A stretch of 64,000 bases of DNA from Streptomyces sp. NBC_01314 (lineage in GTDB: Bacteria; Actinomycetota; Actinomycetes; Streptomycetales; Streptomycetaceae), in the NCBI RefSeq assembly GCF_041435215.1, contig NZ_CP108394.1:3596001-3660000 (forward strand), written 5' to 3'. The notes beneath the pieces were generated by a model, which was not told where the DNA came from, did not search any database, and worked only from the letters and a program-made list of their open reading frames with translations. Below, piece by piece: positions 48,779-62,225 of this stretch (position 1 is the first letter of the stretch; each line of letters starts with the position of its first letter). A program made the translations under genes and the position numbers.

Positions 48779-50293
48779 TCAGCCTTCGGTGACGCCCAGC
48801 TGTTCCAGGATAAGCTCCTTGACGCGAGCCGCGTCGGCCTGACCCCGGGTGGCCTTCATGACGGCGCCGACCAGGGCTCCGGCCGCGGCCACCTTGCCGC
48901 CACGGATCTTGTCGGCGATGCCCGGGTTGCCGGCGATGGCCTCCTCGACGGCCGTCGTCAGGGCACCCTCGTCGGAGACGACCTTCAGACCGCGCTTGTC
49001 GACGACCTCGTCCGGGGTGCCTTCGCCCGCGAGAACGCCTTCGATGACCTGGCGGGCCAGCTTGTCGTTCAGGTCGCCGGACGCGACCAGCGCGGTGACC
49101 CGGGCGACCTGCTCCGGCGTGATCGCCAGCCCGTCGAGCGGGACACCCGACTCGTTGGCGCTGCGGGCCAGCTCGCCCATCCACCACTTGCGGGCGGAGA
49201 CGGAGTCCGCCCCGGCCTCGATGGTGGCGACGATCAGGTCCAGCGCGCCGGCGTTGAGGATCGCCTGCATCTCGGTGCCCGAGATGCCCCACTCCGCGAG
49301 GAGTCGGTTGCGGCGGACCAGCGGCAGCTCGGGCAGTGAGGCCCGGATCTCCTCGACCCACTCGCGCGAGGGGGCCACCGGAACGAGGTCCGGCTCGGGG
49401 AAGTACCGGTAGTCCTCGGCCTCCTCCTTCACGCGGCCCGAGGTCGTGGACCCCGTGTCCTCGTGGAAGTGCCGGGTCTCCTGGATGATCGTCCCGCCGC
49501 CGTTCAGAACGGCCGCGTGCCGCTGGATCTCGAAACGGGCGGCACGCTCGACGCTGCGCAGCGAGTTCACGTTCTTCGTCTCGGAGCGCGTGCCGAACTT
49601 CTCGCGGCCGTGCGGGCGCAGCGACAGGTTCACGTCGCAGCGCATCTGCCCCATCTCCATGCGGGCTTCCGAGACACCGAGCGCCTTGATGACCTCGCGC
49701 AGTTCACGGACGTACGCCTTGGCGACCTCGGGAGCACGCTCACCCGCACCCTCGATCGGCTTGGTGACGATCTCGATGAGCGGGATGCCCGCGCGGTTGT
49801 AGTCGAGCAGCGAGTGCGAGGCGCCGTGGATGCGGCCGGTGGCACCGCCGACGTGCGTCGACTTGCCGGTGTCCTCCTCCATGTGGGCGCGCTCGATCTC
49901 CACGCGGAAGGTCTCCCCGTCCTCCAGCTGTACGTCGAGGTAGCCGTTGAAGGCGATCGGCTCGTCGTACTGGGAGGTCTGGAAGTTCTTCGGCATGTCC
50001 GGATAGAAGTAGTTCTTCCGGGCGAAGCGGCACCACTCGGCGATCTCGCAGTTCAGCGCGAGACCGATCCTGATCGCGGACTCGATGCCGATCGCGTTGA
50101 CGACCGGAAGCGCGCCGGGCAGGCCGAGGCAGGTGGGGCAGGTCTGCGTGTTGGCGTCCTGACCGAGTTCGGTCGAACAACCGCAGAACATCTTGGTCTT
50201 GGTGCCGAGTTCGACATGGACCTCAAGGCCCATGACGGGGTCGTACGACGCCAGCGCGTCCTCGTACGACACCAGGTCGGTCGTGGTGGTCAC
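48779..50293 (-). CDS. gatB: Asp/Glu-tRNA amidotransferase subunit B
   Basis: This 504-residue protein phosphorylates and transamidates Glu-tRNAGln and Asp-tRNAAsn with GatA and GatC. It begins with the kinase-like cradle ([19 protein letters not shown]). Zn cysteines lie in FCGCS and [19 protein letters not shown] and the YqeY-like tRNA-binding C-terminus follow. The GTG at 50293 has AGGGA upstream. It is the last gene of the gatC-gatA-small membrane gene-gatB cluster. Confidence 0.96.
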   Translation of the reverse strand: MTTTTDLVSYEDALASYDPVMGLEVHVELGTKTKMFCGCSTELGQDANTQTCPTCLGLPGALPVVNAIGIESAIRIGLALNCEIAEWCRFARKNYFYPDMPKNFQTSQYDEPIAFNGYLDVQLEDGETFRVEIERAHMEEDTGKSTHVGGATGRIHGASHSLLDYNRAGIPLIEIVTKPIEGAGERAPEVAKAYVRELREVIKALGVSEARMEMGQMRCDVNLSLRPHGREKFGTRSETKNVNSLRSVERAARFEIQRHAAVLNGGGTIIQETRHFHEDTGSTTSGRVKEEAEDYRYFPEPDLVPVAPSREWVEEIRASLPELPLVRRNRLLAEWGISGTEMQAILNAGALDLIVATIEAGADSVSARKWWMGELARSANESGVPLDGLAITPEQVARVTALVASGDLNDKLARQVIEGVLAGEGTPDEVVDKRGLKVVSDEGALTTAVEEAIAGNPGIADKIRGGKVAAAGALVGAVMKATRGQADAARVKELILEQLGVTEG

Positions 50294-50308
50294 GGTTGAA
50301 CTTCCCTC

Positions 50309-50547
50309 TCAGCCCAGCAGGACGTCGTCGTCGCCCAGCCGCTTCAGTTCGCGGTACAGGATGGCGAGGCCGGTGACGATGCCGACGGCGGCGACCGTCG
50401 CGTCGATCAGGCGCAGGGTGTCCTCGTCCGCGCGGGCCTTCTTGATCCGCTTGGCGATACCCCACGCGCCGAAGGCGGTGGTGGCGATGGACACGTACGT
50501 GCCGGACTTGGACTTCTGGAAGTCCTTGGCCTTGGACAGTGCGTTGG

Positions 50548-50551
<4 letters not shown>
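50309..50551 (-). CDS. Small conserved membrane protein between gatA and gatB
   Basis: This 80-residue protein starts at a GTG at 50551 (GAGGAGG upstream). It has a basic N-terminus ([20 protein letters not shown]), possibly a first hydrophobic segment and one clear helix ([19 protein letters not shown]). It overlaps the gatA stop by 4 bases (GTGA) and precedes gatB by 15 bases, so it is cotranscribed with the transamidase. A gene in this position is, as I recall, conserved in Streptomyces. The function is unknown. Confidence 0.8.
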
Positions 50552-52044
<1,493 letters not shown>

Positions 52045-52051
52045 GACGTGA

Positions 52052-52348
52052 TCAGTCCTCCCCCAGGATCTGCGGCACCTTGAAACGCTGCTGCTCCTGG
52101 GCCGGGGCGGCGGAAAGTGCCTGCTCGGGGGTGAGCGACGGACGGACCTCGTCCGCGCGCATGACGTTCGTCAGCGGCAGCGGGTGCGAGGTCGGCGGTA
52201 CGTCTTGGTCGGCGACCTCACTGACGCGGGCGACCGCGCCGATGATGTCGTCCAGCTGACCCGCGAAGTGTTCAAGCTCTTCGGGCTTCAGCTCCAGACG
52301 CGCCAGCCGGGCGAGGTGGGCGACCTCCTCGCGCGTAATGCCAGCCAT
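52052..52348 (-). CDS. gatC: Asp/Glu-tRNA amidotransferase subunit C
   Basis: This 98-residue belt protein holds GatA and GatB together. [20 protein letters not shown] is the family N-terminus, and [17 protein letters not shown] is the C-terminal GatA/B-binding segment. The ATG at 52348 has AGAGGA upstream; a longer frame exists but has no ribosome site. It heads gatCA. Confidence 0.96.
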   Translation of the reverse strand: MAGITREEVAHLARLARLELKPEELEHFAGQLDDIIGAVARVSEVADQDVPPTSHPLPLTNVMRADEVRPSLTPEQALSAAPAQEQQRFKVPQILGED

Positions 52349-52490
52349 GCAGCGATCCTCTGGGGTGAGTGAGTGTGGTTTGGCGCCAATCCTATGGGGC
52401 CCGCGCCGCTGCCCGCGCACGGGTTTGGACTCGGGCGCCTTGTGGCTCGGGGGGTTGCGGGTTCGTTGGCGGCTGCAGGCAGGTGGGGGC

Positions 52491-52620
52491 CGGCCCCGCA
52501 GTTCCCCGCGTCACTGAAAAGCCGGAGCTGCGCCCCTTGCTTCTCGGGCCCGCAGCCCCGTCGTCTTTCAGGCCCGCAGGGGCCTGGGCTTTCAGGGGCG
52601 CGGGGAACCGCGCGAGAAGC
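52491..52620. repeat. Interrupted copy of the hairpin repeat family
   Basis: The outer arms CGCAGTTCCCCGCG (52497) and CGCGGGGAACCGCG (52599) match the repeats at 4605 and 58621. The interior holds about 85 bases with an additional GC-rich dyad in place of the short loop. It fills most of the 323-base gap between rmdB and gatC; nothing else was seen there. Confidence 0.75.
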
Positions 52621-52671
52621 CCCACCGGAGCCGCACCCGCCCACGAACCCGGCGCCCCCGAGCGGTCAGCG

Positions 52672-55029
52672 CTACTCGTCCGCCTTCGCCGCGGGCAAGG
52701 CCGCGGCGGGCCGCTGCCACCCCCGAGACCCCCGCGCCCGCAACCAGGCCGTGGCCTCCTCCGCAGGCATCGCGGCAGCGACGAGCCAACCCTGCACCGC
52801 GTCACACCCCAGATCCCGCAACCGCTCCCACGTCTCGTCGTCCTCGACGCCCTCCGCGACGACGAGCAGCCCCAGCGAATGCGCGAGATCGACCGTGCAG
52901 CGCACGATCTCCGCGTCCTCGTTGTCGATGGCCAGCCGGGCCACGAACGACCGGTCGATCTTCAGTTCGCTCACCGGCAGCCGCCGCAGATGCACCAGGG
53001 ACGAGTACCCCGTCCCGAAGTCGTCGAGCGACATCTTCACCCCGTGCCCGGTCAGCCCGGCGAGCGTGTCCGCGGCCCGCTGCGGGTCTTCGAGCAGCAC
53101 ATGCTCCGTGATCTCCAGCTGCAACGACCCGGCGGGTACGCCGTGACGGGCCAGCCTCGCGGCCACCGCACCCGCGAATCCGGGGGTGTGGACATCACGC
53201 GGGGACACGTTCACGGCGACCGGTACGTGCAGCCCCTGCGCCCGCCACCGCGCCACCTGCGCGAGCGCGGTGTCCAGGACGTACTCCGTCAGATGCGGCA
53301 TCAGCCCGGACGACTCGGCGATCGCTATGAACTCGTCCGGCGGCACCTTCCCCCGCTCGGGATGCACCCACCGCACCAGCGCCTCCAGGCCGGCGACCTG
53401 CCCGTCGAAGCGGACCTTCGGCTGGTAGTGCAGCTCGACCTCCTGCGCGTCGAGCGCGCGCCGCAGATCGCCCAGCAGACCGAGCCGGTCCGGGGTGTTC
53501 GAATCCCGCTTCGACTCGTAGACCTCGACGCCCGTACGGTCCCGCTTCGCCTGGTACATCGCCACGTCCGCCCGCCGCAACAGCCCCTCCGCGTCGAGCG
53601 CGTGGTCGGGGAAGACGGCGAGTCCGGCGCTGGCCTCCAGGACGAGGGTGAGCCCGTCGAGGTCGAGCGGTGAGCCGAGCGCGGCGACGAGGTTGCGGGC
53701 GACCCGCGACGCGGACGTCGTGGAGTCGGCGACGGGCAGCAGTACGGCGAACTCGTCACCGCCGAGCCGCGCGGCCTCCGCTCCGCGTGGCAGGGCGACC
53801 CGCAGCCGATCCGCTATCTGCAACAGCAACCGGTCGCCCGCGAGATGCCCGAGCGTGTCGTTGACGGCCCTGAAGCGGTCGAGGTCGATCAGCAGCAGGG
53901 CCGACCTCGCTCCGATGCGTTCGGCGTCGTCCAGGGCGGCCCAGGTCCGTTCCAGCAGCCACTGGCGGTTCGGCAGTCCGGTGAGCGGGTCGCGCAGCTG
54001 CTCCTCGGCGCGGGCGCGGGCTATCCACAGGGTGGAGTCGAGCGCGATGAGGGGGATGGCGAACAGCGGCAGCAACAGGGACTGGGCGGTGGCGACGACG
54101 CAGACGAGCGGGGCGATACCGAGCAGTGCGACCGCGACGAGCCCCTGCCTGACCAGGGCCGTACGCGCGACGGTGGGCAGTCCGCCGCGCGGTGCGGCCA
54201 GATACCAGAGCAGGCCGCGGCTGACCGCGAGATAGGCGATGGCGACCAGCGCCACCTGGGGCGCCGAGTAGAGGTTCCAGCTGTCCGGGTCCCACGGCCG
54301 CTCCACCGAGGGGACGCGGCCGAAGACCCGCAGAACCAGCGCGCCGGCGCCGATGCCGATGATGTCGACCGCGCCGTGCAGGACGCCCTGGCGCCAGCGT
54401 CCCCGGCGGGCGATGCCGACGAGGACGACCACGGTGAGGCTGATCATCCCGGCGGCCACCCAGCCGTACAGCAGCAGGACTGCGAGGGTGAGGGCGGCGC
54501 CGGAGCCGGTGCCGCCCCACCAGCGGGCGCGGCCCATGGCGACGAGATGGCCGACGATGATGCCGGTCAGCAGGGCGAGGGCCCAGCCGACGGTGCCGGC
54601 CGGGAAGAGGGCGTGCTGCCCGGCGAACGCCCGGTAGAAGCCGGCGCCCAGAATGGCGCCGGCGAGGCCCACGATCAGGGCGGGCAGTGCGGGCCAGGAC
54701 AGGTGCCGGTCTCCGTCGTGACCCGGCAGTTCGTGTCCGCGGCCCTCGCTGAGCGCGCCGGTGACGGCGGGAGCCCCGCCCGTGCCGACGGCGGTGCCGG
54801 AGGTGAGCTGTGCCGGCCCCGGTACGTGCGGGGCGTGTGCGCTCGCGCCCGCACGGCCCGCCGGCCGTGCCGTCCCGGCCCTGGAATCCGCCACCGTCGC
54901 CTGCCCCGGGCCCCGCTCCCGGCTTCCCTCGAACGGGTGTCCTCCCATGAGCAGGGAGCGCCCCCATCTCCAGGCCCCGGACACCCGGCGCAGCCGTGAG
55001 TCCGGGGCGACGCTCTCGGTCGGTTCCAT
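52672..55029 (-). CDS. rmdB: RmdB-like membrane GGDEF-EAL protein with both motifs intact
   Basis: This 785-residue protein has a long Pro/Gly-rich N-terminus. Several membrane helices lie at about 118-310 (LPALIVGLAGAILGAGFYRA and onward). The GGDEF domain carries ARLGGDEFAVLLPV. The EAL domain has all key residues: LEALVRWVHP, NVSP, DDFGTGYSSL, KIDRSF and AEGVE. This contrasts with the CdgF-like protein. Position next to ligA matches SCO5495 (RmdB), a c-di-GMP phosphodiesterase controlling development. The ATG at 55029 has AGGG upstream. Confidence 0.9.
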   Translation of the reverse strand: MEPTESVAPDSRLRRVSGAWRWGRSLLMGGHPFEGSRERGPGQATVADSRAGTARPAGRAGASAHAPHVPGPAQLTSGTAVGTGGAPAVTGALSEGRGHELPGHDGDRHLSWPALPALIVGLAGAILGAGFYRAFAGQHALFPAGTVGWALALLTGIIVGHLVAMGRARWWGGTGSGAALTLAVLLLYGWVAAGMISLTVVVLVGIARRGRWRQGVLHGAVDIIGIGAGALVLRVFGRVPSVERPWDPDSWNLYSAPQVALVAIAYLAVSRGLLWYLAAPRGGLPTVARTALVRQGLVAVALLGIAPLVCVVATAQSLLLPLFAIPLIALDSTLWIARARAEEQLRDPLTGLPNRQWLLERTWAALDDAERIGARSALLLIDLDRFRAVNDTLGHLAGDRLLLQIADRLRVALPRGAEAARLGGDEFAVLLPVADSTTSASRVARNLVAALGSPLDLDGLTLVLEASAGLAVFPDHALDAEGLLRRADVAMYQAKRDRTGVEVYESKRDSNTPDRLGLLGDLRRALDAQEVELHYQPKVRFDGQVAGLEALVRWVHPERGKVPPDEFIAIAESSGLMPHLTEYVLDTALAQVARWRAQGLHVPVAVNVSPRDVHTPGFAGAVAARLARHGVPAGSLQLEITEHVLLEDPQRAADTLAGLTGHGVKMSLDDFGTGYSSLVHLRRLPVSELKIDRSFVARLAIDNEDAEIVRCTVDLAHSLGLLVVAEGVEDDETWERLRDLGCDAVQGWLVAAAMPAEEATAWLRARGSRGWQRPAAALPAAKADE

Positions 55030-55256
55030 TCCCGTCCCTCTCACAGCCGGCGGTGCCCACGCCACGCGGCCCGTTTGCTCCCGACAACCTCAACGGCACC
55101 GCGTCCGAGAACCCACCACGCGTCCGGGCACGGCAGGCGCACACCTCAACAGTAGGCCGCACAAGGCTTCTACGGGCAGCGGTCGACGTCGGTTGCCCGA
55201 ATGCGACCGGCTACCCGTATGCATCTGGTATGCGCCGAACGGGTGGCCTTCAACCC

Positions 55257-57491
<2,235 letters not shown>

Positions 57492-58508
57492 TTACTCTGG
57501 GTTGTCCGCGAGAGATTTCGCCGCCTTGACGCAGTGGGCGAGCGCGTGACGCGCGTACGCCGGGGAGACCCCCGCGAGTCCGCACGTCGGAGTGACCGTG
57601 ACCGCCTCCGCGAGAAGCCCCGGAGGCAGCCCCAGCCTGCGCCACAGCGTCCTGACACCCATGACGCTACCGGCAGGGTCCGACAACGGGCCCTCGGTGG
57701 TCGGCACGACACCGGCCAACAGCTTCGTGCCCCCTTCCACCGCTTCCCCGATCACATCGTCGTCACGCTCGGTGAGCAAGGTGAAGTCGAAGGAGATCCC
57801 GGTGGCACCGGCCCGGCGCAGGAGCGCGAAGGGTACGTCGGGGGCGCAGGAGTGCACGACGACCGCTCCTTCCGGCGTGTGGACGCCGATGACGTCCCTG
57901 AGTGTGGCCTCGATGAGTTGGCGGTCGACTGCGCGGTGCGTGCGGTAGCCGCTCGCGCTCTTCACCTGGCCGCGCAGGACGGCGATGAGGGAGGGTTCGT
58001 CGAGCTGCAGGACGAGTTGGGCTCCCGGTGCGCGTCGGCGGAGTTCGGCGAGGTGCTGGCGCAGGCCCTCGGCGAGCGAGCCGGCGAGGTCGCGGCAGGC
58101 GCCGGGGTCGGAGAGGGCCACCTCGCCGTTCCGCAGCTCCAGCGCGGCGGCGAGCGTCCATGGTCCGACGGCCTGCACCTTCAGCGGGCCCTCGTACCCC
58201 TGCGTGTGCTCCTCCAGCGCGTCCAGGTCCTCGCCCAGCCACGAACGTGCCCGCTTGGTGTCGCGTCCCGGTCGGTCACCGAGCCGCCAGCCGCTGGGCT
58301 CCACGCGCGCGTACAGCTCGACCAGCATTCCGGCGGTTCTGCCGATCATGTCGGCGCCGGGGCCTCTGCCGGGCAGTTCGGGCAGGTGGGCCATCCCGGT
58401 CTCCGGCCAGGCGAATGTGCCGGTGACGGTTTTGGCAGCCTCTCTGGCGTCACCGCCGGGCAGGGAGCCGATGCCGGTGGCGAGGCCGAAGCTGAAGTGT
58501 TCTTTCAC
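57492..58508 (-). CDS. Short MetE-like methionine synthase/uroporphyrinogen-decarboxylase-fold protein
   Basis: This 338-residue protein corresponds only to the C-terminal catalytic half of cobalamin-independent methionine synthase, about 750 residues in the full enzyme. Motifs are GIGSLPGGDAREA, VVVHSCAPDVPF and TPTCGLAGVSP, with His/Cys metal ligands. The N-terminal tetrahydrofolate half is absent, as in core-MetE types of archaea. Streptomyces homologues are annotated as methionine synthase, but activity is unverified. The GTG at 58508 is 15 bases upstream of ligA (cotranscribed). Confidence 0.8.
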   Translation of the reverse strand: MKEHFSFGLATGIGSLPGGDAREAAKTVTGTFAWPETGMAHLPELPGRGPGADMIGRTAGMLVELYARVEPSGWRLGDRPGRDTKRARSWLGEDLDALEEHTQGYEGPLKVQAVGPWTLAAALELRNGEVALSDPGACRDLAGSLAEGLRQHLAELRRRAPGAQLVLQLDEPSLIAVLRGQVKSASGYRTHRAVDRQLIEATLRDVIGVHTPEGAVVVHSCAPDVPFALLRRAGATGISFDFTLLTERDDDVIGEAVEGGTKLLAGVVPTTEGPLSDPAGSVMGVRTLWRRLGLPPGLLAEAVTVTPTCGLAGVSPAYARHALAHCVKAAKSLADNPE

Positions 58509-58620
58509 GTGTCGAAGCCTACGTTTTTCCGCCCCCGCCGCCCCTACCCGTCCCTCCCCAGGGGCTCCGCCCCTTCGACCCCGGTCGGCTGTGAGTCGTC
58601 TGCGGGTGGGTGGGGGCTTG

Positions 58621-58667
58621 TCGCGCAGTTCCCCGCGCCCCTAAAAGGGGCGCGGGGAACTGCGCGA
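58621..58667. terminator. Perfect 22-bp hairpin of the repeat family
   Basis: The arms TCGCGCAGTTCCCCGCGCCC(CT) and their exact complement flank an AAA loop, 37 bases past the SDR stop and 110 bases before the MetE-like gene. It can serve as the SDR terminator. Confidence 0.85.
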
Positions 58668-58703
58668 GCAACCACAACGAACGCGCCGGGGCGAGAGACC
58701 GCG

Positions 58704-59393
58704 TCAGCGGCCGGGGCGGACCGTCAGGTCGTTCACTTCCGCGTCTCGGGGCAGGTCCAGGGCCATGAGGATCGTCGTCGCGACCGACTCGGGGGCGATC
58801 CACCGAGACGGGTCGTACTCCTTGCCCTCCTGCTGGTGGACCTTCGCCTGCATGGGGCTGGCCGTGCGCCCGGGGTACACCGTGGTGACCCGGACCCCGT
58901 TCCCGTGCTCCTCCCACCGCAGGGAGTCCGCCAGCGCCTTGAGCCCGTGCTTGGACGCGGCGTAAGCGGACCAGTCCGCGTGCGCGTTGAGCCCCGCGCC
59001 GGAGTTGACGAACACCACGTGTCCGCGGGCGACCCGGAGTTGGGGCAGGAGATGGCGGGTCAGCTCGGCGGGGGCGATGAGGTTGACGTTGAGCTGGTGG
59101 CGCCAGGCCTTGGGCGTCAGCTCGCCGACCGGGCCGAGGTCGACCACTCCCGCGATGTGCAGCAGCGAGTCCACTCGGTCGGGCAGGCTCTGGTGGGAGA
59201 AGGCCCAGGAGATCTTGTCCGGGTCCGCCAGATCGCCGACCAGCGTCTTCGCCCCCGGGAACTCCGCCGCCAGCTCCTTCGCCCGTCCCGCGTCGCGCGC
59301 GTGCAGCACAAGGTCGTCCCCGCGCTCGTGCAGCCGTCGGGCGACGGCCGCGCCGATGCCGGAACCCGCTCCGGTGATCACATGAGTAGCCAT
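58704..59393 (-). CDS. Short-chain dehydrogenase/reductase
   Basis: This 229-residue NAD(P) oxidoreductase has the nucleotide motif THVITGAGSGIGAAVARRL, the Asn region LLHIAGVVDLG and catalytic Ser in FVNSGAGLNA, followed by WSAYAASKHGLKAL (Tyr-x3-Lys). It belongs to the classical SDR family. The ATG at 59393 is 40 bases downstream of the LOG gene and probably shares its transcript. The substrate is unknown. Confidence 0.9.
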   Translation of the reverse strand: MATHVITGAGSGIGAAVARRLHERGDDLVLHARDAGRAKELAAEFPGAKTLVGDLADPDKISWAFSHQSLPDRVDSLLHIAGVVDLGPVGELTPKAWRHQLNVNLIAPAELTRHLLPQLRVARGHVVFVNSGAGLNAHADWSAYAASKHGLKALADSLRWEEHGNGVRVTTVYPGRTASPMQAKVHQQEGKEYDPSRWIAPESVATTILMALDLPRDAEVNDLTVRPGR

Positions 59394-59433
59394 GCCGTCA
59401 TGCTCGCATCACCGGAGCGGGACGGAGAACGGC

Positions 59434-59973
59434 TCAGGCGACGCCCCGGCTCTCCTCCAGGTAGGCCATCGCCCCCACCGGCTCCTCCGCGAAGAAGACC
59501 AGGTCGGTGAGCGGGCGGGGCAGGAAGCCCTCGTCGTCCATGCGCCGGAACTGTTCCTTCAGGCCGTCGTAGAAACCCGCGCTGTTGAGGAGCACGACCG
59601 GCATCTCGGTGTGGCCGTGCTTCTTCAGCTCCAGGATCTCGGTCGCCTCGTCGAGTGTGCCGGTCCCGCCGACCATGATGACGACCGCGTCGGCCTTCTG
59701 CAGGAGCAGCCGCTTCCTCTCGGCGAGGTCTCGCGCGACCACCATCTCGTCGGTGCCCGGCCGCGCCTTGGCCGCCAGGAACTCGACCGAGACGCCCAGC
59801 AGTCTGCCGCCCGCCTCCTGCACGCCGTCGGCGACCACCTTCATCAGCCCGACGTCCGAACCGCCCCACACCAGGGTGTGCCCGCCCTTGCCGATCAGCT
59901 CGGCGAACTCCTTCGCGGGGCGCGTGTAACGGTCGGCGAGGTCGGCGGCGGAGAGGAAGACGCAGATGTTCAT
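59434..59973 (-). CDS. LOG-family phosphoribohydrolase
   Basis: This 179-residue protein of the lysine-decarboxylase-like (LOG, TIGR00730) family cleaves nucleotide 5'-monophosphates to free bases. GGSDVGLMKVVADGVQEAGG is the phosphate-binding Rossmann segment, and ARDLAERKRLLLQKA and IMVGGTGTLDEATEI are the substrate motifs. The usual PGGxGTxxE is changed to VGGTGTLDE (Val for Pro). It is cotranscribed with the methyltransferase (9-base gap). Confidence 0.88.
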   Translation of the reverse strand: MNICVFLSAADLADRYTRPAKEFAELIGKGGHTLVWGGSDVGLMKVVADGVQEAGGRLLGVSVEFLAAKARPGTDEMVVARDLAERKRLLLQKADAVVIMVGGTGTLDEATEILELKKHGHTEMPVVLLNSAGFYDGLKEQFRRMDDEGFLPRPLTDLVFFAEEPVGAMAYLEESRGVA

Positions 59974-59982
59974 GCGTCCACG

Positions 59983-60909
59983 TTAGGGGGCGGCACCGGC
60001 ATCGGAGCCGCCTTCCCCACCGGCTTCCTCCGCCACGGTCAGGCGGATCTTCGACTGGCGGTGCGGCAGGTCCTCCCAGTCGTCCATGAGGCGGGCGGAC
60101 AGGCCGTATCGCCGGGCAAGTTCGACGAGGGTGTCGGTGCGGTAGTAGAAGTCCTCGTGGAGCACCTGGTGTTCCCTGCCCTCGGTGCGGCCGAAGGTGA
60201 AGTCGAAGAAGCCGCCTGGGGCGAGGACGCGGCCGACGTGTGCGAGGCACTGCTCGATGACGTGCGGCGGGGAGTGGGAGAACACGCTGTGCGCGTGGAC
60301 GACGTCGAAGTGGCCGGCGGGCAGGAAGGAGAAGGTGAGGTCGGCGACGAGCGCCAGGTGAGGCAGTTTGGATTGCAGACCCTCTCGCGCGAGGGTGCGC
60401 TGGGCCTCCATGAGGATGGCCGGCGAGATGTCGATCCCGTAGTAGTTCCCGGCGTCCAGGTGGCCGATGAACAGGCGCCCGGCCCGCAGGTTCCCGCAAC
60501 CGATCTCCAGCATCCGGTGCCGGGGCTCCAGACCGTGCCGCAGAAGGTAGTCGAACTGCATCCGGCCGACGCGTTCCCACTTCTCGACGGACGGGTTGTG
60601 CCCGACGGCGGCCTCCGGGCTGCGTGCCGTGTCGGCGGCCATGACGGCCCGGTAGAACTCGATGTGATCGCGATGCCGCAGCCGCAGCCAGGTGTCCCGC
60701 GCCACCCGGTGGGCGTGCGCGGGCACGCGGTGGGGGTGGCGCAGGGCGTACCGAGCCCGGTGGGTGAGGCTCCGGCGGTTCCTGGACGGGTCCCGGGACG
60801 GATCCCGTGACGATTCGCGTGCCGGATCCCGTGACGTGTCCGAGGACGAGTCGTGTGACGTGTCCGGGGACGGGCTTCCCGCCTGCCCTGCCGGATCTGT
60901 GGCTGCCAT
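59983..60909 (-). CDS. Class I SAM methyltransferase with Asp/Ser/Arg/Pro repeat N-terminus
   Basis: This 308-residue protein has SAM motif I RMLEIGCGNLRAGRLF, then YYGIDISPAILMEAQRT, HFDVVHAHSVFSH and PGGFFDFTFGR. The first 45 residues are low-complexity, with four-residue units of the kind SRDP and SSRD, highly charged and probably disordered. The ATG at 60909 has an ideal TAGGAGGT. The substrate is unknown; the sequence resembles small-molecule methyltransferases and not DNA or rRNA ones. Confidence 0.85.
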   Translation of the reverse strand: MAATDPAGQAGSPSPDTSHDSSSDTSRDPARESSRDPSRDPSRNRRSLTHRARYALRHPHRVPAHAHRVARDTWLRLRHRDHIEFYRAVMAADTARSPEAAVGHNPSVEKWERVGRMQFDYLLRHGLEPRHRMLEIGCGNLRAGRLFIGHLDAGNYYGIDISPAILMEAQRTLAREGLQSKLPHLALVADLTFSFLPAGHFDVVHAHSVFSHSPPHVIEQCLAHVGRVLAPGGFFDFTFGRTEGREHQVLHEDFYYRTDTLVELARRYGLSARLMDDWEDLPHRQSKIRLTVAEEAGGEGGSDAGAAP

Positions 60910-61034
60910 GGTGACCTCCTACCGCCCCCCTGCGGCCCGCCGGGGCTCCCAGGAAAGCTGGGGAGCTCACCAAGCAGCCTGCTCCGCGCACGCGGAGACG
61001 GCTACCCGGGGAGGGACGATCGTGGCCGGAGGCC

Positions 61035-62165
61035 CTACTCGACGCCCGCCCGCGCGCGCGTGGTGGACGCGATCGTCGCCGACCCCACGACACGCGTGTC
61101 GTCGTACAGCACGATCGCCTGGCCGGGGGCCACTCCGCGGACGGGCTCCGTGAACGTGACCTCCAGGGTGCCGTCGACCAGCTCGGCGCGGACCTCCGTC
61201 TCGCCGCCGTGCGCGCGGAGCTGGGCGGTGTAGGTGCCGGGCCCGGTGGGGGCCGCGCCGCACCAGCGGGGCCTGATCGCGGTCAGGGCGTCCACGTCGA
61301 GCGCGGCGGCCGGGCCGACCGTCACCGTGTTGTTCACCGGCGAGATGTCGAGGACGTAGCGCGGCTTGCCGTCGGGGGCCGGGGTGCCGATGCGAAGGCC
61401 CTTGCGCTGGCCGATGGTGTAGCCGTACGCGCCCTCGTGGGTGCCCAGGACGTTGCCGGACTCGTCGACGATGTCGCCCTCGGAGCGGCCCAGCCGGTGG
61501 GCGAGAAAGCCCTGGGTGTCGCCGTCGGCGATGAAGCAGATGTCGTGGGAGTCGGGCTTCTTGGCGACCGCGAGGCCCCGGCGCTCGGCCTCGGCGCGGA
61601 TCTCGTCCTTGGTGGTGACGGTGTCGCCGAGGGGGAACAGGGCATGGGCGAGCTGCCTGTCGTCGAGCACGCCGAGGACGTACGACTGGTCCTTGGCCAT
61701 GTCGGAGGCGCGGTGCAGCTCTCGGGTGCCGTCCTCGCGCACGATCACCTGGGCGTAGTGGCCCGTGCAGACGGCGTCGAAGCCCAGGGCGAGGGCCTTG
61801 TCGAGCAGGGCCGCGAACTTGATCTTCTCGTTGCAGCGCAGGCAGGGGTTCGGGGTGCGGCCGGCCTCGTACTCGGCGACGAAGTCCTCGACGACGTCCT
61901 CGCGGAAGCGCTCGGCGAGGTCCCACACGTAGAAGGGGATGCCGATGACGTCGGCGGCGCGGCGCGCGTCCCGTGAGTCCTCGATCGTGCAGCAGCCGCG
62001 CGCGCCGGTGCGGAACGACTGCGGGTTCGCGGAGAGCGCCAGGTGGACGCCCGTCACGTCGTGCCCGGCTTCCGCCGCGCGGGCGGCGGCCACGGCGGAA
62101 TCGACCCCGCCGGACATGGCGGCGAGGACACGGAGGGGGCGGGAGCGCTGCGAGATCTCAGTCAT
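61035..62165 (-). CDS. mnmA: tRNA-specific 2-thiouridylase
   Basis: This 376-residue enzyme makes 2-thiouridine at tRNA wobble position 34, using a persulfide sulphur. The PP-loop ATP motif is [18 protein letters not shown]. One catalytic Cys is in [15 protein letters not shown] and the second is in [10 protein letters not shown]. The ATG at 62165 has AAGGG upstream. The two active-site cysteines are both present, so it should be functional. The PGRP gene is divergent. Confidence 0.96.
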   Translation of the reverse strand: MTEISQRSRPLRVLAAMSGGVDSAVAAARAAEAGHDVTGVHLALSANPQSFRTGARGCCTIEDSRDARRAADVIGIPFYVWDLAERFREDVVEDFVAEYEAGRTPNPCLRCNEKIKFAALLDKALALGFDAVCTGHYAQVIVREDGTRELHRASDMAKDQSYVLGVLDDRQLAHALFPLGDTVTTKDEIRAEAERRGLAVAKKPDSHDICFIADGDTQGFLAHRLGRSEGDIVDESGNVLGTHEGAYGYTIGQRKGLRIGTPAPDGKPRYVLDISPVNNTVTVGPAAALDVDALTAIRPRWCGAAPTGPGTYTAQLRAHGGETEVRAELVDGTLEVTFTEPVRGVAPGQAIVLYDDTRVVGSATIASTTRARAGVE

Positions 62166-62225
62166 AACCCTTCAAGGGTAAGGGGCGCCGGGAACCGGAG
62201 CCCGCGAGTATCCGTTGACGATCTC

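Noticed and set aside
59983..60909. DNA-modification or phage-defence methyltransferase
   Set aside because: It has no target-recognition domain, nuclease or helicase partner, and its SAM motif and neighbours fit small-molecule or base metabolism.
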